A stretch of DNA of 64,000 nucleotides, taken from the NCBI GenBank assembly GCA_014529385.2, contig CM043969.1:24631946-24695945 (forward strand), given 5' to 3'. This document shows positions 1 to 9,300 of the stretch, in pieces. Positions within the stretch are counted from its first letter, which is position 1, and every line of letters begins with the position of its first letter. The position numbers and the translations under genes were made by a program. This DNA is from Adiantum capillus-veneris. Taxonomy: Eukaryota > Streptophyta > Polypodiopsida > Polypodiales > Pteridaceae. The notes under the pieces were generated by a model that saw nothing but the letters and a program-made list of their open reading frames with translations, was not told the origin of the DNA and did not search any database.

Positions 1-2029
1 AGATGAGATAGGCTGGGTATTTGTTCAGCCAACGTTTCCTCCATCTAGGCTGCGAATCTACAATCTTCTTTGATTGTTCCTCTTTTGTGATGTCGCCTTC
101 GTAAAGAGCGACATATTGCTCCTCCTCTATTCTCTTTTTCGTTTTTATCACTTCAAACTTCATCAAAGGGAAAGGCGGGCTGGGTTGCATCCACTCTTCA
201 TGGAGCACTTTTGTGTCTAATCCCTGAAGTCTAATGGAGATTAGGAGTCTCCTCTCCCATTCCATTTCCGCCTTGGCACTCTCCTCTGCTGACTTTTCTA
301 TTTGGTCATGGAGCCTTTGTTCTTCTTCTTCAGAGATTCCTGAAGTTGAGGTCACCTCGTGAACTGGGGCTGGATCTTCAATTGTGATTGCCTCTCCAGT
401 TTTTGGTAGTTCTATGGCTGCTCCACCTGATTCTTCTTGTGGTGTCTCTGTCTCTCTTCTTTGTTGCTCTTGTAGATCTTGGAGCTGTTTGCGGAGGGTC
501 TCATTCTCTGTTCTTAGTGTTTGATTTTCTAAAGTGAGCCTCTCCTCTGCTGCCAATGATCCCTCCGCAGTGTGGAACCTTTGCACTTTCTCTAATCTTA
601 GCTCTCTTTGTAAGCTTCGGACCTGGTCTTCTAGAGCTGGTACAAGAGCTCCCTCTTGTTTGGTTCCTGCTCTGCTAGCTCTAGGGGTAGTCCTGAGTCT
701 AGTGATTGTTCTTTCTTGGAGCTCGACTCTTTCCCTTAGCTCAATGAGCTCATCTTTAGCCGCCTCCAAGTCGTCTACTTTCTTCTTCCCCTTGTCGTCC
801 TTTTGCAGCTCAGCTTTTAAAAGCTGTACTTCCTCTTTAATGTATGGCTCAACAGGTTGCTGCTCTAGTATTGCCTCTGACTCCTCATAAGCTCTAATAT
901 ATTGATCATATTGATCAACATGTGGCCTGACTGAGCTAGTTCCGACTTTAGTGGGGTCTGGCACCCACTTTTCTTCAAAGTCCCCCTTTAGAGCTCTTTC
1001 CGCTCTAAACTGCTCCACTAGTCTTTCCATTCGTGCCGCTTTCTGACTTTTGGTTTGCTTGGGAGAAACCTTCTTCTTTGCTTTCTTCATAATCGGCTCA
1101 TCCACATTCTCTTCAGGTTCTGAAACTATTTCTAGTTTCCTGTGTGCTCTTGTGGACGCCCTCTTGGATACTTTAGGCTGTTCTTCCTCCTCATCGGCTT
1201 CTCTAAGCCACTCATTCTGGGAGGGAACCTTTGGCCATTGATCTCTGGCTCCAATAGCTTCATAAGCTATTCTTGTCAGAACTTCAGCTCCTCCTATATA
1301 CTTTGGCTTCTCGTTGTGCATGGCAATTACTTGCTCATGGATGTGTTGGGCGTAATTCACCTCTTTTGGCATATTGCTCTTCAATGCCCATGTGATGGTA
1401 GTTGCAATGGCATGGGGCGGTGTTGTATACTTTTGCGGTCTTTTACTGCAAATATGGAGAAATTGGTTGTACAGTCGGCAAAGGGTTGCCGCTCTTTGGT
1501 CTGCCATATCTCCATAAGTTGCATTCTGTTTCTTGGACCCATAAACCTCTATAGCCTCCCTTCTTTCCCTGACAGAGCTCCCTTTGTTGTTCAGCTTCAA
1601 TGCATTTGCAATGAGCTGTGGAGTGATCTGTACCTCTACTTTCTCTCCATCTATTGCTGTCAATGTGGCTTTCCCATCCTTCTGAATGGATGTTGCCAAC
1701 TCGTACACTCTTCTTGTATCCACACCTGATGGTCTCGAGGTGAAGAAATTGTGCAAGTCTGCCCTTTCCAGGTACCTGCTGATGTTCTCTGACCTGCTAT
1801 AATCCACCAATTCTTGTGGGATCATCGGTATATCCACCGCTTGCCCTTGAGGATCTCTGAAAGTCCCCTGGTAGATCTTTATTCCCTCTTTTTCCAGTAC
1901 TGCTTCCTCCACCCAAGTTTTGGTTGGCTTGAGGGTTTCTGCTGGAATGTCAAAGGGTTCTGCTTCTGCAAGAGCATCTTTGATTGTCGGTCTTTTTCTC
2001 TTTGTTGCTGATAACTTGGCGGAATCCAT
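1..2029 (-). CDS. RetA-1 third ORF (ORF3), 5' portion, open at window edge
   Basis: An uninterrupted frame starts at the ATG at 2029-2027 and runs at least 676 codons to base 1 without a stop. The N-terminal third reads MDSAKLSATKRKRPTIKD and continues as a globular region. A lysine-rich linker follows (around codons 350-400), then a long heptad-type coiled coil (around 415-560), then a region with IVDSQPRWRKRWLNKYP. The protein matches the decayed ORF at 21974-25381 along its length (TIKD, ETLKP, KIYQG, LYNQ, VDSQ.RWRK), so it is a conserved component of the RetA family. It lies 2.6 kb downstream of pol on the same strand, the position of env-like or additional ORFs in Athila, Tat and Ogre elements. 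I see no signal peptide or membrane segment, so an envelope role is not supported. Its function is unknown. Confidence 0.82.
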   Translation of the reverse strand, partial: MDSAKLSATKRKRPTIKDALAEAEPFDIPAETLKPTKTWVEEAVLEKEGIKIYQGTFRDPQGQAVDIPMIPQELVDYSRSENISRYLERADLHNFFTSRPSGVDTRRVYELATSIQKDGKATLTAIDGEKVEVQITPQLIANALKLNNKGSSVRERREAIEVYGSKKQNATYGDMADQRAATLCRLYNQFLHICSKRPQKYTTPPHAIATTITWALKSNMPKEVNYAQHIHEQVIAMHNEKPKYIGGAEVLTRIAYEAIGARDQWPKVPSQNEWLREADEEEEQPKVSKRASTRAHRKLEIVSEPEENVDEPIMKKAKKKVSPKQTKSQKAARMERLVEQFRAERALKGDFEEKWVPDPTKVGTSSVRPHVDQYDQYIRAYEESEAILEQQPVEPYIKEEVQLLKAELQKDDKGKKKVDDLEAAKDELIELRERVELQERTITRLRTTPRASRAGTKQEGALVPALEDQVRSLQRELRLEKVQRFHTAEGSLAAEERLTLENQTLRTENETLRKQLQDLQEQQRRETETPQEESGGAAIELPKTGEAITIEDPAPVHEVTSTSGISEEEEQRLHDQIEKSAEESAKAEMEWERRLLISIRLQGLDTKVLHEEWMQPSPPFPLMKFEVIKTKKRIEEEQYVALYEGDITKEEQSKKIVDSQPRWRKRWLNKYPAYLI

Positions 2030-2195
2030 GGATCCTGTAACTCCAATTTCAGAAGTTAGCGTCTTTTTAGTACTGAAAGCCGAAATGAAGCTTTTAACTA
2101 TTCAAATGACTTGAAAATTGAAACATGAGCTATTCAGGGCCTAAGGATGCAGGGTAGGTGAAAAAATATGCAAACTGGGCTCAAAATCATGCTGG

Positions 2196-2219
2196 AGACA
2201 TCATACGCGTATGATGTCT
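2196..2219. repeat. 24-bp palindrome, RetA-1 copy 1
   Basis: Half-site AGACATCATACG followed directly by its exact reverse complement; core ACGCGT; followed by TTTTGTGTCAAAATG. Confidence 0.95.
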
Positions 2220-2477
2220 TTTGTGTCAAAATGACTTCATATTGGTTGTGCTTGTAGCTGATAGTGTATACATGAGTATCATATGCTTGGATTTGAGTTT
2301 GGATCCCATTTGGTCAAGTTTTGGCCAGTTTAGTCCAGATCAGGCTCTTGGCAAAATTTTGAAAGGGAATTGGATTTTATGATCCAAATTGGATAAAACT
2401 TGGTGGTTCACTTTCAAATGGCATGTAGATCACTTCTGTTTGGTGGTTGAAGCCTGAGGTGCCAAAATCACATAGTG

Positions 2478-2501
2478 AGACATCATACGCGTATGATGTC
2501 T
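2478..2501. repeat. 24-bp palindrome, RetA-1 copy 2
   Basis: Perfect copy of half-site AGACATCATACG plus its reverse complement, 282 bp after copy 1. Confidence 0.95.
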
Positions 2502-2611
2502 TTTAGTGTATTTTTGGACCAAATTTCTCTATAAGCTTGGATTGGCTTTAGATAGGCTTATTCAGTGGATTTATGAATTTTGGATAGATTTTGGGCTAAA
2601 AATGGCTCTGG

Positions 2612-2635
2612 AGACATCATACGCGTATGATGTCT
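2612..2635. repeat. 24-bp palindrome, RetA-1 copy 3
   Basis: Perfect copy, 134 bp after copy 2; followed by a T-run and CATCAA, as at 14909. Confidence 0.95.
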
Positions 2636-2896
2636 TTTTCATCAATTTTTCATGGGATTGGTTCTGTGGACTCCCCATGTACTAGTGAAGGACTATATCT
2701 ACTCAAATCTTGGTTTGGACTTGAGTATGTTGGATTTGGGCCAAAAATAGGCTTTGGATGAAGGATTTTCTCTCAATTGGGCTAATGGGGTGATCCACTT
2801 GACCAAATGGTTCCAAATTTCATATGTAGCATGTATTAAATATATATAATGGATGTATGATGTCAAATGAGCAGTTTTGGCTCTGTAAGTGCAAAT

Positions 2897-2920
2897 AGAC
2901 ATCATACGCGTATGATGTCT
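2897..2920. repeat. 24-bp palindrome, RetA-1 copy 4
   Basis: Perfect copy, 285 bp after copy 3; again followed by TTTGTGTCAAAATGG, as after copy 1. Confidence 0.95.
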
Positions 2921-3180
2921 TTTGTGTCAAAATGGTGCTTTTTGGTTCCAGATAGCTTATAGATGTGTTAATCAACAATCCTACAAAGTTTCAATGAGTT
3001 TGGAGTTATTTTGACAAAATTAGGACCAAAAATCAAGTTTATGGCCTACTTTGCGTCTTTTTGGTTTCCCTTGGGTTTTCTAACTCCAATTCTCATGATA
3101 CTTGGTTCATAGGATGTGATTAACATGTGGAATGAGGCTATGCACTCAATTGTTGAAAAGGATGTGACAATCATGCTGTG

Positions 3181-3204
3181 AGACATCATACGCGTATGAT
3201 GTCT
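3181..3204. repeat. 24-bp palindrome, RetA-1 copy 5
   Basis: Perfect copy, 284 bp after copy 4; the last one before the pol side of the spacer. Confidence 0.95.
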
Positions 3205-3541
3205 TTTCTTGAAATGTTGGTCTTTTTGTGCAAAGAATGCTTTGTGCTAGTGCCCTAAGCCCTGCTAACTAGTTTTCAACTTAAAAAGTCATCAGTTTAG
3301 CTAAAAAGCCCCCTTATAGGCATTTCAGTCTCCGAAGTCGTCTTTTTGCCTTGGAGTTGAATTTCTTCAACTTTTCTTCTCTAGAGTTGCATTTCCAGCT
3401 CATTGGATATGTTGTGAAGCCACCTATTTGGTTGAACTTGACTTTGGCTCCCCGTTCTCCATCTTTCTCCATTTGGTTGCCCGAAAGCGTCTTTTTCACC
3501 ATCGGTAAGTGAATCAGCTTTCTTTTGGGTTTTGCTTGCAA

Positions 3542-3564
3542 ACATAAGTCATCCATGTATATTT
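3542..3564 (-). repeat. 23-base exact match to RetA-1 RT active-site coding sequence
   Basis: The bases here equal 8589-8611, which encode the IYMDDLC active-site region of the RT on the minus strand. The flanks do not match, so this is an isolated patch in noncoding spacer. Confidence 0.7.
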
Positions 3565-4627
3565 GAAGCTGCTTGTGAAGTTTCATGTCATTTCGTCGTC
3601 AATTTTAGCCGTTATGCCAAAATGACGATTTGTGTGTCCGTAGCCGAATTGGTTGTTCCGACCTACTTTTGGTGATCCAAACCCGGAGATACTCCATGGT
3701 TGCATTGCCCTCGATGTTGTTAAGCTTCCTGAGAAGTTTTGTGTCGTTTCAACAACTTTTTCCTGTTTGCCTCTTGCAGGCTCTGTTGACCTAGGGTTTT
3801 TCCAGTCGTTCTTTCTCGAGCTTTGAGTGTTAGCAACCCATCTTCTATACTAGGGTAACCCACCTATAAGTTCTTGCAAGGTTTGGTTAGGCGGTTGTGC
3901 CCCTACCTAGCGTTCTTCCCCATTCCCCGTCTGCTCTTGTTTCTTGGTTTTGGTCAGTTTTCACGACAAAAGTTAACGATAAGCATCAAAAGCTTATGGC
4001 AACGAGTCTACCTCTCATGTCTGGTGTCCTCTGAGCTCTTGTAGCAGTTGTAGAAGGCGGTAGAAGGTCGGATGCTCCTGTGTGCTCTTTGCTCTCTCCA
4101 AGAAGGTAATAGTGGAAATGAGCTTGAAAGTGAAGTGAAAAATACTTAACTTCGGGCTTCCCGGATCATTTGTTACCAAATTTGACATGTGCTCCTATCT
4201 CGTCGTGAAATGCACTTTAGGATTTGAAATTTCTCAATTTGGACTCCGTTTGACCTATTTCTGAGAAATCTGTCCACTTTGCCAAAACTCTGTCATTTCG
4301 GGCTTTCCGCAACTTTTTCAGAATTGTACCCAATTTTTACCATGGGTTGCCCTTGTCATTAGGACCATCACCGTCTATTCTTTTCTTTTTTCCGATCTCA
4401 TTTCACCTGCTTTTTTATTATTCTTTTACTTTTATTAAGAAAATCATAAAAAATAAAGGAAAATAGCAAATTGAAGCCAAAAAATTCCAAACATACACGA
4501 TAAATAGCTGGTAACCCTGTGTATATGAATATACACTTATTTGTGATTTCTAGACTTGGATTACCACTTTTTAGCTCCAAAAACACTCTTATTTAGTGAT
4601 ATTTACACGTCTAGAGACCCAAATTCA

Positions 4628-6319
4628 TCATTTGATCTCTTCTTGTTGCAAAACAAGGTATATAAGGGCATAAATATTATCAATATCCGCAATCAAACAT
4701 AAAAATTGCAAAATCATGTAAGACACTGCCCTTGTAATATAATTTTTGTTTTTCTTTGTTTTTGGCGCTTGTAGCTGCTTTGTAACTCCTGTATACCTGT
4801 ATACCTCCCCCCCTCCTAGTCTGAGTCCTCCCGGACGACTATGAAGTGTCTGTGGGCGAAGCATTGTAGTTGTTTTGGTCATAATTCCCAATGCAATTGT
4901 AGAGCGATGATACAACAGTCTTTCCAATAAAGCTGCTCTTTGTTTGATTGAAGGATTGGTGGTCGGGTTTTGGGTTGGTGATACTTCGGTAGTAGAATCA
5001 GTAGATGGATTCATCTTTACCCTGTTGTTCTTTTGCACAATCCAAATCTGCTTCCGCTTCGCTTGTGCTTGCCACAAACTCTTTGCGACCCAAACCTGCT
5101 TTGTCCTTTGTGTTGATTTCCTCGCCTTGAAATACCTAGGAGTTTCCGTTGATTGTACGAAAGGGAGTTCCTGTTTACAAATCTTTGGGATCCAAATTTG
5201 CTTGCTATAGCTTTGTGCCGTCATGAACTTCTTTGGAATCCAGATCTGTTTCACTGTCCTTGATTGTCTGGAATCACTCTGTTGTCTGGTATTGAAGACT
5301 CTGCTTTCCACCTTTGTGTTCTCTGGCACAACCTTTTTTGGTCTCCATACCAACTTTGACTCCGTTTTTTCCCAAGGTTGAGCTGTTATATTATTGCTTG
5401 TCTTCCTTATCCACTGTTGAGAATTCCTCGTCGAAGAGTAATCCGGTTGTATAGAAACTTTTGGTTGCCATTGCTTCTTCTTTTTCTCTGGTTGTTGTTT
5501 ACCTTTGTTCTTGGATTCTTCCTTTGGAGTTGTCTCTGATCCTTTGGTGAACTTAACTGATTGACTTTCACCTTCGTATTTGATAAGCACTGATTTAGAA
5601 CTCCAGTCAATCATTGCATTGTATTGCTTCTGCCATGGTTGTCCTAGCAATAATGGATGTTGTGTAGCTTGGTCTTCAACCACGTAAAACATATGAGGAT
5701 ACACATAATGGTTAATCTGTATATGTAAAACTGTGCATCCGACAGTTTTGATTGAATTCTCAGAGTAACTCTTTAACTCTTGCTTGGCAGTTTGTAGTTT
5801 AGTGTCATTTGTCAATTGTCTATACAAACTGAGTGAAAGTAGGTTAGCTTGAGCTCCTGAATCCAATAGTGCTCTGGCTTTGATTTGGTTGGTTCCTACT
5901 TTGCATTCAATGATGGGTTCTTCTTTGTCATTATCCATTTCTGTTATACTGACTGCGTTTATTCGTATTGCTCCTTCATTGCTCTGTTTCTGACGCAGTA
6001 GTCTTCTTTTCTCCATTCTTTCCTTCGCCTCGGCTTGTGCTTCCTTCAAAATCATTTTCTTTTTCTGGACACGCAACTTTTCTTGATGTATTTTGAGAAG
6101 CATGTCTTGGGTTAGCGGCAAAAGATACTTTTTCACTCTGCATCCACTAATCCAATTGGGCATTTCTTCTCCGTCTAATGTAGCAAGCTTGACGGCTCCA
6201 CTTGGTGATAGATCTTTAATCACCAGAGGTCCCATCCCTCGCTTTTTAAACTTCTTAGCATGTTGTTTCAGAGTGTAAACTAGGACATAGTCCCCAGCCT
6301 TAAACTCTTTAGTCCGCAC
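4628..6319 (-). CDS. RetA-1 pol C-terminal part: integrase C-terminal domain, second retropepsin-like domain, Trp-Lys repeat tail
   Basis: Residues 1-75 are the integrase C-terminal SH3-like region (GDYVLVYTLKQHAKK). A charged helical linker (75-115) follows. Residues about 145-245 look like a retropepsin: the catalytic triplet DSG at 153-155 in ALLDSGAQANLLS, then YPHMFYVVED and LLLGQPW, the equivalent of the usual ILGRP strand. Residues 283-426 hold seven copies of a short motif (Q/V)(W)xxK, such as KQIWIPK at W360 and W376. A small frameshift near 6330-6400 separates this ORF from the main pol ORF. In RetA-2 the same junction is continuous (AKKRRQKEFFDKHV), so this is pol, not a separate gene. 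A protease-like domain after integrase is unusual; protease activity is inferred only from motifs. Confidence 0.8.
   Translation of the reverse strand: MRTKEFKAGDYVLVYTLKQHAKKFKKRGMGPLVIKDLSPSGAVKLATLDGEEMPNWISGCRVKKYLLPLTQDMLLKIHQEKLRVQKKKMILKEAQAEAKERMEKRRLLRQKQSNEGAIRINAVSITEMDNDKEEPIIECKVGTNQIKARALLDSGAQANLLSLSLYRQLTNDTKLQTAKQELKSYSENSIKTVGCTVLHIQINHYVYPHMFYVVEDQATQHPLLLGQPWQKQYNAMIDWSSKSVLIKYEGESQSVKFTKGSETTPKEESKNKGKQQPEKKKKQWQPKVSIQPDYSSTRNSQQWIRKTSNNITAQPWEKTESKLVWRPKKVVPENTKVESRVFNTRQQSDSRQSRTVKQIWIPKKFMTAQSYSKQIWIPKICKQELPFVQSTETPRYFKARKSTQRTKQVWVAKSLWQAQAKRKQIWIVQKNNRVKMNPSTDSTTEVSPTQNPTTNPSIKQRAALLERLLYHRSTIALGIMTKTTTMLRPQTLHSRPGGLRLGGGEVYRYTGVTKQLQAPKTKKNKNYITRAVSYMILQFLCLIADIDNIYALIYLVLQQEEIK
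4804..4839 (-). other. Purine-rich block conserved between both RetA copies
   Basis: On the minus strand this reads GTCGTCCGGGAGGACT followed by a purine run with seven or more G. RetA-2 40587-40620 has almost the same block. It lies just beyond the pol C-terminus. It could act as an internal polypurine tract for plus-strand priming. The LTR does not follow it, so it is not the terminal PPT. Confidence 0.45.
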
Positions 6320-6326
6320 ATGCTTA

Positions 6327-9300
6327 TCAAAAAATTCCTTTTGTCGCCTTTTTTGAGCGTAGATAGAAGCTATTGCTTTTAGGCGAAGCTCTGTCTAGCT
6401 TTTCCAGGTCATCTATTCTATCAGAAAGCTCGTGCCCTGTCCACTCTAGATCCTTAGCCACCCTTAAGGTTGAAATCAAGAATTCTATTGGTAAGATAGC
6501 ATTTAGCCCAAAAACCATGTTATATGGGGTCGTTCCTATTGATGTTTTATATGCTACCCTATATGCCCATAATGTTGAATGCAACTTCTGGTCCCAGTCA
6601 GTTCTCGACTCAGATACAATCTTCGTAAGGACCGTGCATATGGTTTTGTTTGTTGCTTCAGCTTGTCCGTTTGCTTGTGGATGATACGGGGCTGATTTCC
6701 TATGGATTACCATGAATTCATCTAGAAGGATCTTTATCACTTCATTTATAAAATGTGTGCCTCGATCACTCACAATTTCTATTGGCAATCCATATCGTAC
6801 AAAGACGTATTCATACAGAAATTGTGCCGTGGTCCTGGCATCTGCTTTTTGAGTTGCCTTTGCTTCGACCCACTTTGTTAGATAGTCTGTAGCCACAATG
6901 ATGTATTGTGCATGAGTCTTATATGCAGGAGGTGAAATGGGTCCGACATAATCAATCCCCCATTTTGCAAAAGCTCTTGCCCCCATCATTGGTCTAAGCG
7001 GCATATCATCTCTTTTAAGTGGTACTTTGGTCCGCTGACAGTCATCGCACCGTTTAACGTATTCCTCAGCGTCCATATGTAATGTTGGCCACCATATTCC
7101 TACGGCTAAGACAAGTTTTGCTGTCTTATCACCTGAGAAATGGACTCCACCTACTCCTCCATGAGCTTGCTCTAGGATTATCACATACTCAGACTCTGAT
7201 GCGCAAATCCTAAGCTGGTTGTCTTTACCTCTCTTATAGAGTTGATCTCTTATTAAAGCGTAATCTCTAGCTTCTGTCTCTACAGATTTCTGACGAGCTT
7301 TTGACGTTCCTTCTGGGAAAGTTCTATTTGTGAGATATTCAACAATATACTGACTCCATTCTGGAGCGATCATTATCTGATATAATGTCAAATACTCTGC
7401 TGGCGGTTTTGATGAACATACAATACATACAGTGACATATTCATGTACGCTTTCTTTCATTCCTGGCCAATAGACTCCCAATTGTAACAAATTCCTATAT
7501 GTGTTCCTTCTTGAACAAATTCCTATATGTGTTCCTTCTTGAACATGTGCTTCGCGCAGATATATATTATATTCCTCAGGATTGATGCATAGTCGTAAAA
7601 TATGATCATTTCCCAATTGATACAACCTTCCTGCAACCAATTGAAGATTCTTGGATTGCTGAATAGCAATATGTTTCTGGTTGTATTCTCTTCTATCGAA
7701 CTCTCCTCCATAGGTTAATAGGTTAACGACATTTTGAGACCACTTCGGTATCATTTCTATGTTGAACAAGTACGCGTCTGGCATGTCGTCATCTACTCCT
7801 AAAGGGTCTTCTCCATTCGTCAATCGCGAAAGATGATCAGCTCTAAGATGTGTTTTTCCTTTCTTTACTACTACCGTGAAGTCGAATTCCAGTAAGATAA
7901 TGAACCATCTCACTATTCTCCCGGTATTGCATGGTTTATTCACTAGGTAGAGCAAGGCTTGGTGATCCGTAAAAAACACAAACTTGTTGGCTAGAAGATA
8001 ATGCCGAAATTTCTTCACAGCATATATCATTCCTAATCCCTCTCGCTCTGTTGTGGTGTAATTCTTCTCTGCATTGTTGAGCTGTCGACTGGCATAACAG
8101 ATAGGAAAATCCATGTTTCCTTCTTCTGTATGAGCCAGAATGCATCCTATTGCATATGCCAAAGCATCTATGTGCACATGGAATATCTTCTCCCAATCTG
8201 GTGATTTCAAGACTGGAGCAGTAATGAGTGCCTCTTTCAATTTCTTGAACGATTCCTCACACTCTTCTGTCCATTCAAAGTTCACTATTAGCCTGTAAAG
8301 TGGTTGGCCTATTATAGCGTACATGTAAATGAATCGTCTATAATATCCGCAATGTCCCATAAAGCTCTGTACTTGTTTCGCATTGGTTGGTCTAGGCATA
8401 TCCACTATAACTTTTATCTTCTCTAAATCCGTGGATATTCCGTTTTGTGAGACAATATGTCCCAGAATTCTGCCCTGTCGGACCATAAACACACATTTCT
8501 CAGGATTGAGACAAATGCGATATGTCCTACATTTCTCAAATACTTTTCCTAGGTGTTCTAGATGCTCATCTCTCAGAAGAGAATGTACACATAAGTCATC
8601 CATGTATATTTCAAGAAACAACCTTAAGTATTCTTTGAAAGCATGCGTCATCAGCCTCTGAAAGGTTGCGGGAGCATTGGTTAGACCAAAAGGCATAACC
8701 CTATAAGCATAGATTCCCCACTCAGTTGCAAAAGCTGTTTTATGTTGATCTTCCAGTGCTATGGCTAGCTGGTTATATCCTGAAAAACCATCAAGAAAGG
8801 AGTATGCTGTTTTCCCTGATACACTCTCTAGAACATGATCAGTTATCGGCAGGGGATAATTGTCCCTGATTGTTGCAGCATTCACTTTCTTTAAGTTGAC
8901 ACACACTCGGAGCTTTCCGTTCTTCTTGGGTACCACCACAATTGGAGATACCCAATCGGTGTGTTCAATCTCGTATATGAATTCAGCTTCCATTAGCTTA
9001 TCTATCTCTTCTTTGATTCGCTTAGCAAACGTATCATTATATGTGTATGGTCTCTGTCTACTAGGTTTTGCGTCTTGTTTCAGTGGGATTGTGTGTTGGC
9101 ATATCGATGGGTCAACTCCCTTTAAGTCCTTATAAGACCATGCAAACACATCCCTATACTCTCTGAGAAGACTCAAAAGTCTCTCTTCCTCGCCTGGATA
9201 CAAATCCGTGGCTATGTACACCGGTCTAGGTGTCTCCCTTGGAGCTGCTAAATCAACTTTTTTTGCATCCTCCGGTCCGTCATAAGATTCGTTCTCCTTC

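Larger units (their letters stand above)
2030..4627 (-). other. RetA-1 spacer between pol and ORF3
   Basis: AT-rich noncoding sequence with five copies of a 24-bp palindrome at its ORF3 side (2196, 2478, 2612, 2897, 3181). Between them are degenerate phrases such as CCAAATTGGATAAAACTTGG that recur loosely. The stretch 3590-4600 shares patches with RetA-2 39300-40300 (for example CTACCTCTCATGTCTGG), showing that the spacer is inherited with the element. No convincing ORF was found; a short reading frame at 3314-3586 contains a stray RT-motif-like patch described separately. A spacer of this size before a third ORF could hold a subgenomic promoter or a splice acceptor for ORF3. That is inference. 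Confidence 0.75.

Noticed and set aside
534-2114. Plus-strand reading frames over 534-2114
   Set aside because: They are antisense to the long open minus-strand ORF3, which has a homologue at 21974-25381; the plus-strand products are low-complexity Ser/Leu/Cys text.
3891-3915. Possible RetA-1 3' LTR start (TTAGGCGGTTGTGCC resembling the LTR start)
   Set aside because: Similarity is limited to about 20 bases and the following sequence does not match the LTR; ORF3 lies further downstream, so the LTR should be beyond base 1.
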